Position numbers and translations under genes: made by a program. The notes below the pieces were generated by a model. That model did no database searches. It saw only the letters and a list, made by a program, of their open reading frames with translations, and was not told where the DNA came from. Of a DNA stretch of 64,000 nt, positions 62,801-64,000 are shown piece by piece. Source of the DNA: Thamnaconus septentrionalis (lineage: Eukaryota; Chordata; Actinopteri; Tetraodontiformes; Monacanthidae); NCBI GenBank assembly GCA_009823395.1, contig CM020516.1, forward strand, positions 9,366,001 to 9,430,000, written 5' to 3'. Numbering within the stretch: position 1 is the first letter of the stretch; each line of letters opens with the position of its first letter.

Positions 62801-63471
62801 GTGCTTGGGGAGCCTGGAGAGGACACCCTAATAATGACGTAAGACGCGGAAGGAAGCGCCAAGACCTTAAATGTTTGCGCTTTAATTACGACTGTTGTCC
62901 ATGAGTGAGGCCTTTATTGTTCTGGTATTTGAGTCTATGTGTTTAGCGAGTGTTCGGTACGCACAAGTGTTCTCTTGTCCTGCCCAGCAGCCACATGTTT
63001 TTGACCTCGTTTTCTTTCCTGACATGTTTTTGCAGAATATTTGGTCATTTCAGCCACCGATCCGAGTGGCAACTTGTCAAGATTGACTTCAGGCCGATCT
63101 TTCAACACCGATGCACGTCCGAAGATTACGAGACATGGCAGCTGAACAATAAGGCAGGAGTAAAAAAAAAAAAAAAACGCATCCGACACTAGCCAAAGAA
63201 CAGCACTTACATGTCAGATGGTCAAAAGATGATAGCAGCAGCAGCAGCAGCAGCAACAACAACAACAACAACAAAAAAAGTACTATAAAAGGAAAAAGAG
63301 AATCCTGGAAATGTTTACCATCTATTATTCATTACAGGGTGAAGAGTGCATCATGGGAATGAAGAGAGTCTTTCAAAATCTAAAAGCCAGCGTGCGATGT
63401 GTCAAGGCCAGAGATCAGTATAATTTCCAGATGTCAGAATCGTGCCCGTGCACTGAGGCCGACTTTGAGTG
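37294..63471 (+). CDS. sorcs3: SorCS3-like VPS10-domain receptor, first sixteen exons (continues off right edge)
   Basis: CDS is join of 37294-38001, 51790-51857, 52675-52774, 52969-53127, 54398-54471, 56472-56536, 57128-57246, 57548-57637, 58391-58570, 60341-60487, 61169-61271, 61632-61708, 62508-62599, 62731-62838, 63036-63153 and 63338-63471; 2342 nt, about 780 residues, all junctions in phase. SorCS3 is a type I membrane receptor of the Vps10p/sortilin family, found in neurons, that sorts proteins and modulates neurotrophin and synaptic receptor trafficking. Residues 1-26 are a signal peptide, about 27-210 a variable propeptide with a furin-like RRTR (178-181), then the ten-bladed VPS10 propeller with Asp-box repeats (STDYGTTY, SLDEGATY, VEFGRRW, NKGRDW, SDAGNTW, SFDEGRNW), then the start of the 10CC module. 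IMLLTDPEVESSLLISLDEG in exon 4 matches SORCS3 rather than SORCS1 or SORCS2. PKD-like, transmembrane and tail exons are missing. Confidence 0.93.
40600..40830 (+). repeat. palindromic dispersed repeat, copy 1
   Basis: Begins around GCCCTTTGTGACATCACAAAGGGC (near-palindrome, 40605-40628), followed by ACCTCTACCAGGTTAGAGACCTCACACACAGC and later ATGTGGAAGGTCCAACTAAGC and CTGTAAACAGGGCTAAAT. The same ordered phrases occur, diverged, at about 50755-51090, so this is a dispersed family, not unique sequence. Confidence 0.6.
42300..42321. repeat. poly-T tract
   Basis: Run of over 20 T residues, possibly the A-tail of a decayed retrocopy on the minus strand. Confidence 0.8.
43815..44060 (+). mobile_element. 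degenerate non-LTR retrotransposon (RT) remnant
   Basis: Translation in shifting plus-strand frames recalls LINE reverse transcriptase: CACAGGAGTCCCCCAGGGAT gives a PQG(C)-like step followed by LPLYTFDCIFHRI, then a later frame with NPFTTINNTVSTVESFLRST, which resembles the post-catalytic FLGSTIS segment. The YxDD core is not seen, so it is heavily deleted and inactive. Confidence 0.45.
44510..44660 (-). mobile_element. MITE, truncated reverse copy of the 28678 family
   Basis: GCTGCGTTTCCATTACCCCTAGAATTG is the reverse complement of the right end of the element at 28678-29152, and GAGGTACATCGCAAAAGTGTCATGGAAACAC continues the match. Similarity ends in a poly-T at about 44628-44637, and the second terminus is missing. 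Confidence 0.65.
46221..46486. mobile_element. 250-bp hAT MITE with perfect 8-bp target duplication
   Basis: TTCCAAAT at 46221-46228 is repeated at 46479-46486. Between them is a non-coding element whose left end, AGCGATGGGTCGTTCACGAA, and right end, GGAATTCCCATCACCAG, are imperfect inverted repeats (GCGATGGG / CCCATCAC). It contains GAGCCGGCTCC and AACAGCCGGTTC motifs typical of a widespread teleost hAT MITE. The intact duplication suggests a clean, relatively recent insertion. Confidence 0.8.
49175..49208. repeat. (GT)n-(G)n run
   Basis: GGTGTGTGTGTG followed by about ten G residues. Confidence 0.9.
50755..51090 (+). repeat. palindromic dispersed repeat, copy 2
   Basis: GTGAGGTCACAAAAGGCACTGTCACCTCTCCCAGGTTGATGCC and later ATGTGGTCGGTCCACCAAAGC, CTGTAAACAGAGGGCTAAAT parallel copy 1 at 40600 in order and orientation, with substantial divergence. 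Confidence 0.55.
51790..51857 (+). CDS. sorcs3: sorcs3 exon 2
   Basis: 68 nt, acceptor TGTTGCAG, donor GTAAGA. It codes for VILMLTKYYDFNTGRVTESS then LW, with an Arg codon split AG|G. This is blade 1 of the VPS10 propeller and is conserved across SorCS proteins. Confidence 0.93.
52675..52774 (+). CDS. sorcs3: sorcs3 exon 3
   Basis: 100 nt, acceptor ATTTTAG, donor GTAGGT. It codes for STDYGTTYEKLNEKVGPKVI then LSYLYVSPNNKRK (260-292), including the first Asp-box (STDYGTTY). Confidence 0.93.
52969..53127 (+). CDS. sorcs3: sorcs3 exon 4
   Basis: 159 nt, phase 0-0, acceptor GCTTTCAG, donor GTAAAC. It codes for residues 293-345: IMLLTDPEVESSLLISLDEG, ATYQKYGLAFDILSLLFHPE and QEDWILAYSHEQK. This is the exon that best separates SORCS3 (LTDPEVESSLLISLDEG) from SORCS1 (LSDPEMESSILISSDEG). 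Confidence 0.95.
54398..54471 (+). CDS. sorcs3: sorcs3 exon 5
   Basis: 74 nt, acceptor CTCCCACAG, donor GTGAGA. It codes for LYVSVEFGRRWQLVHDNVVP then NRFY and a Trp codon split TG|G. VEFGRRWQLV is an Asp-box-like turn specific to SorCS1/3. Confidence 0.93.
54472..56471 (+). other. sorcs3 intron 5 (2.0 kb)
   Basis: AT-rich left half with no recognised feature. A GC-rich island at about 55740-55830 and a non-repetitive tract to about 55960 follow (see findings). ATC/AAC trinucleotide runs lie near 56393-56420. Confidence 0.5.
56472..56536 (+). CDS. sorcs3: sorcs3 exon 6
   Basis: 65 nt, acceptor TGCCACAG, donor GTGAGT. It codes for SRLGLDKEQGMIHLEIGVSD then G, with Arg split C|GG. Human SORCS3 reads PDLVHLEA here, so the sequence around LDKEQGMIHLE is a fish-specific variation in a solvent-exposed loop. 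Confidence 0.88.
56690..56718. repeat. (TTA)n microsatellite
   Basis: TTATTATTA run in sorcs3 intron 6. Confidence 0.9.
56842..56887. repeat. (GT)n microsatellite
   Basis: About 22 uninterrupted GT units in sorcs3 intron 6. Confidence 0.97.
57128..57246 (+). CDS. sorcs3: sorcs3 exon 7
   Basis: 119 nt, acceptor CCCGCAG, donor GTGGGT. It codes for SQYITCKLQNCSDGNKGKPF then PGFIVPNSLVVQDEYVFIQ (393-431). The two Cys residues of TCxLQNC are the conserved SorCS disulfide pair. Confidence 0.93.
57548..57637 (+). CDS. sorcs3: sorcs3 exon 8
   Basis: 90 nt, phase 0-0, acceptor TTTCCAG after a long poly-T, donor GTAAGA. It codes for VPIGGQSVHYVSYKRNAFYP then MKLPKYTLPK (432-461), matching HYYVSYRRNAFAQMKLPKY in the family. 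Confidence 0.93.
58391..58570 (+). CDS. sorcs3: sorcs3 exon 9
   Basis: 180 nt, phase 0-0, acceptor TTGTCCAG, donor GTGGGC. It codes for residues 462-521: DLQIISTDDNQVVVAIQDWH, QNDSYNLYMSESRGLFFTLM and LESVVSSGGPEGNIMIDLYE. NDS is a likely N-glycosylation site conserved as NDT in the family. Confidence 0.94.
58571..60340 (+). other. sorcs3 intron 9 (1.8 kb)
   Basis: Contains a GT run (59708-59738) and a 150-nt polypyrimidine CCTCTC-rich tract (about 60200-60330) directly before the exon 10 acceptor. A GC-rich, non-repetitive segment at about 59750-59960 has no recognised function. Confidence 0.5.
59708..59738. repeat. (GT)n microsatellite
   Basis: GTGTGTGAGTGTGTGTGT run in intron 9. Confidence 0.9.
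60341..60487 (+). CDS. sorcs3: sorcs3 exon 10
   Basis: 147 nt, phase 0-0, acceptor TCTTTGCAG, donor GTAAAT. It codes for VAGIKGVFLSNKVVENQVRT, YITYNKGRDWRLLQAPTTDL and QGNKFYCEQ (522-570). YNKGRDW is an Asp-box and VAGIKGxFL is invariant in SorCS1/3. Confidence 0.94.
61169..61271 (+). CDS. sorcs3: sorcs3 exon 11
   Basis: 103 nt, acceptor GTTTGCAG, phase 0 to 1. It codes for PDCSLHLHLHVSENPYASGN then IVSKESAPGIIIAS (571-604), with Gly split G|GT. The donor is GTTTGG, weaker than the usual GTRAGT, but the family boundary (ASG|xxG) and phase leave no alternative. Confidence 0.92.
61632..61708 (+). CDS. sorcs3: sorcs3 exon 12
   Basis: 77 nt, acceptor GTATTCAG, donor GTACAG. It codes for VVGTELTNTNVSIFITSDAG then NTWRE (606-630), with Asp-box SDAGNTW and possible glycosylation site NVS. 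Confidence 0.93.
61709..62507 (+). other. sorcs3 intron 12 (0.8 kb)
   Basis: Contains a TTTTTGTGACATCACAATGGGC motif (62298) like the palindromic repeats at 40605 and 50840, followed by AAATCCAGAATTTTGC and a poly-T. Probably a third, short copy of that family. Confidence 0.45.
62508..62599 (+). CDS. sorcs3: sorcs3 exon 13
   Basis: 92 nt, acceptor TCTGCAG, donor GTAAGG. It codes for VFQEEYSVFFLNQGGSLVAI then RHTPLPIRHI and a Trp split TG|G (631-661). Confidence 0.93.
62731..62838 (+). CDS. sorcs3: sorcs3 exon 14
   Basis: 108 nt, acceptor TCCCCCAG, donor GTAAGA. It codes for LSFDEGRNWDKYSFTSSPLY then VDGVLGEPGEDTLIM (662-696), with Asp-box SFDEGRNW and a Thr codon split AC|A. Confidence 0.94.
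63036..63153 (+). CDS. sorcs3: sorcs3 exon 15 (GC or downstream GT donor)
   Basis: 118 nt, acceptor TTTTGCAG. It codes for IFGHFSHRSEWQLVKIDFRP, IFQHRCTSEDYETWQLNNK (698-736), the end of the propeller and entry into the 10CC module. Family alignment places the boundary after NNK, where the intron begins with GC (AAG|GCAGGA). A GT donor six bases further (GGA|GTAAAA at 63160) would add Ala-Gly in frame. The exon identity is secure; which donor is used is not. Confidence 0.9.
63233..63273. repeat. (AGC)n-(AAC)n compound microsatellite
   Basis: Seven AGC units followed by about six AAC units in sorcs3 intron 15. Confidence 0.95.
63338..63471 (+). CDS. sorcs3: sorcs3 exon 16 (last in window)
   Basis: 134 nt, acceptor ATTACAG, donor GTGAGT. 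It codes for GEECIMGMKRVFQNLKASVR then CVKARDQYNFQMSESCPCTE and ADFE, with Trp split TG|G (737-781). The Cys residues of ECIMG, RCVK and CPC belong to the ten-cysteine (10CC) module. The next family exon (DYGYER...) is beyond the window. Confidence 0.93.
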
Positions 63472-63958
63472 GTGAGTTTGCGGCTCTGCAGCTCCACTTT
63501 TCACTTCATTAAACTCAAAGCACAACATTTTATCAGCGCCCCCCGGGGCACAGTCCACAGCAAACTAGTGCACAACATGAGGGATGTCTGAGGAGCGCTG
63601 TAATATTAACCCTCTTAAGCACATATATTTGATAGATAACGATGAAGCAATTCTTGGGTGAAAACATGCAGGTTGAAAACAATAGCCGGTGTTCAATCCA
63701 ATTACTTCTTGTTCCAGGTGAATGTGGGTGCAATTTGAGGAGATTCTTTAATTAAGCAAAAAAGAAAAACAAACCCCAGTCAGACAGACAGATTGCTCCC
63801 AGGAATTAATTGCTGACATTAATTAAAGATCAAGTTAAATGTGAGAAACGATTCCTTTACATGCATATGTATTTTGTGCATAACTGCTCTTTGGTATGTG
63901 CAGAAGTGGGTGTTTGAAGTTGAACATGCCCTTTCAAGATTCTTTATATATATCTATG

Positions 63959-63996
<38 letters not shown>

Positions 63997-64000
63997 GATG
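63472..64000 (+). other. sorcs3 intron 16, right edge
   Basis: Intronic. No exon recognised; the TATATATCTATG/(TG)n microsatellite begins at about 63945 and runs to the window end. Confidence 0.7.
63945..64000. repeat. (TA)n/(TG)n microsatellite
   Basis: TATATATATCTATGTATATATG followed by a GT run reaching nearly the window end. Confidence 0.9.

Noticed and set aside
1..64000. CRISPR arrays, operons, phage or plasmid genes, or viral insertions
   Set aside because: Nothing of the kind is visible; the gene structure and repeats are those of a vertebrate nuclear genome.

Overview
The window is vertebrate nuclear DNA, almost certainly from a teleost fish. It holds large intron-exon genes with GT-AG splice sites, fish-type interspersed repeats (an L2-like LINE 3' end, hAT elements, MITEs, a tRNA-B-box-bearing dispersed repeat) and many (CA)n, (TATC)n, (GAAA)n and poly-A/T tracts. 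There is no sign of a prokaryote, plasmid, phage, CRISPR array or infectious virus. Identifications below rest on protein motifs recalled from the families; no database search was possible.

Two protein-coding genes are recognisable, lying head to head. On the left, minus strand (286-6267 for coding exons, with a probable non-coding first exon near 7690), are the first eight coding exons of an adducin gene, best matched by gamma-adducin (add3). They encode about 370 residues, essentially the whole class-II-aldolase-like head domain; the neck and tail exons lie off the left edge. On the right, plus strand (37294-63471), are the first sixteen exons of a VPS10-domain sorting receptor, best matched by SorCS3. 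They encode about 780 residues: signal peptide, propeptide region, the whole VPS10 beta-propeller and the start of the 10CC module. The remaining exons lie off the right edge. Every exon junction was checked for phase, and both reading frames stay open throughout.

Between them is a roughly 29 kb intergenic interval (about 8.3-37.0 kb). It contains two back-to-back strong hairpins close to the add3 promoter (8410-8577), simple repeats, a degenerate teleost repeat (21.95-22.2 kb), a hAT transposon with an 8-bp target duplication and a duplicated 3' end (25322-26740), and a MITE (28.68-29.15 kb). Several AT-rich, TAATTA-containing tracts look like candidate conserved enhancers, but this cannot be proved from one genome. 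Intron 1 of the SorCS gene (38.0-51.8 kb) carries a second, reverse-oriented MITE copy, a degenerate LINE remnant and a 250-bp hAT MITE with a perfect 8-bp target duplication.

The two genes have no known common pathway: adducin caps actin and joins spectrin to actin at the membrane cortex, and SorCS3 is a neuronal sorting receptor. Their human counterparts share chromosome region 10q25 but are megabases apart, so the close head-to-head arrangement is itself notable. The most interesting unexplained items are the paired hairpins at 8.4-8.6 kb, the rearranged hAT element, a probable GC-AG intron after SorCS exon 15, and a short splice-acceptor-preceded coding-like segment on the minus strand at 32.5 kb. 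I did not find a convincing new multi-gene biological system.
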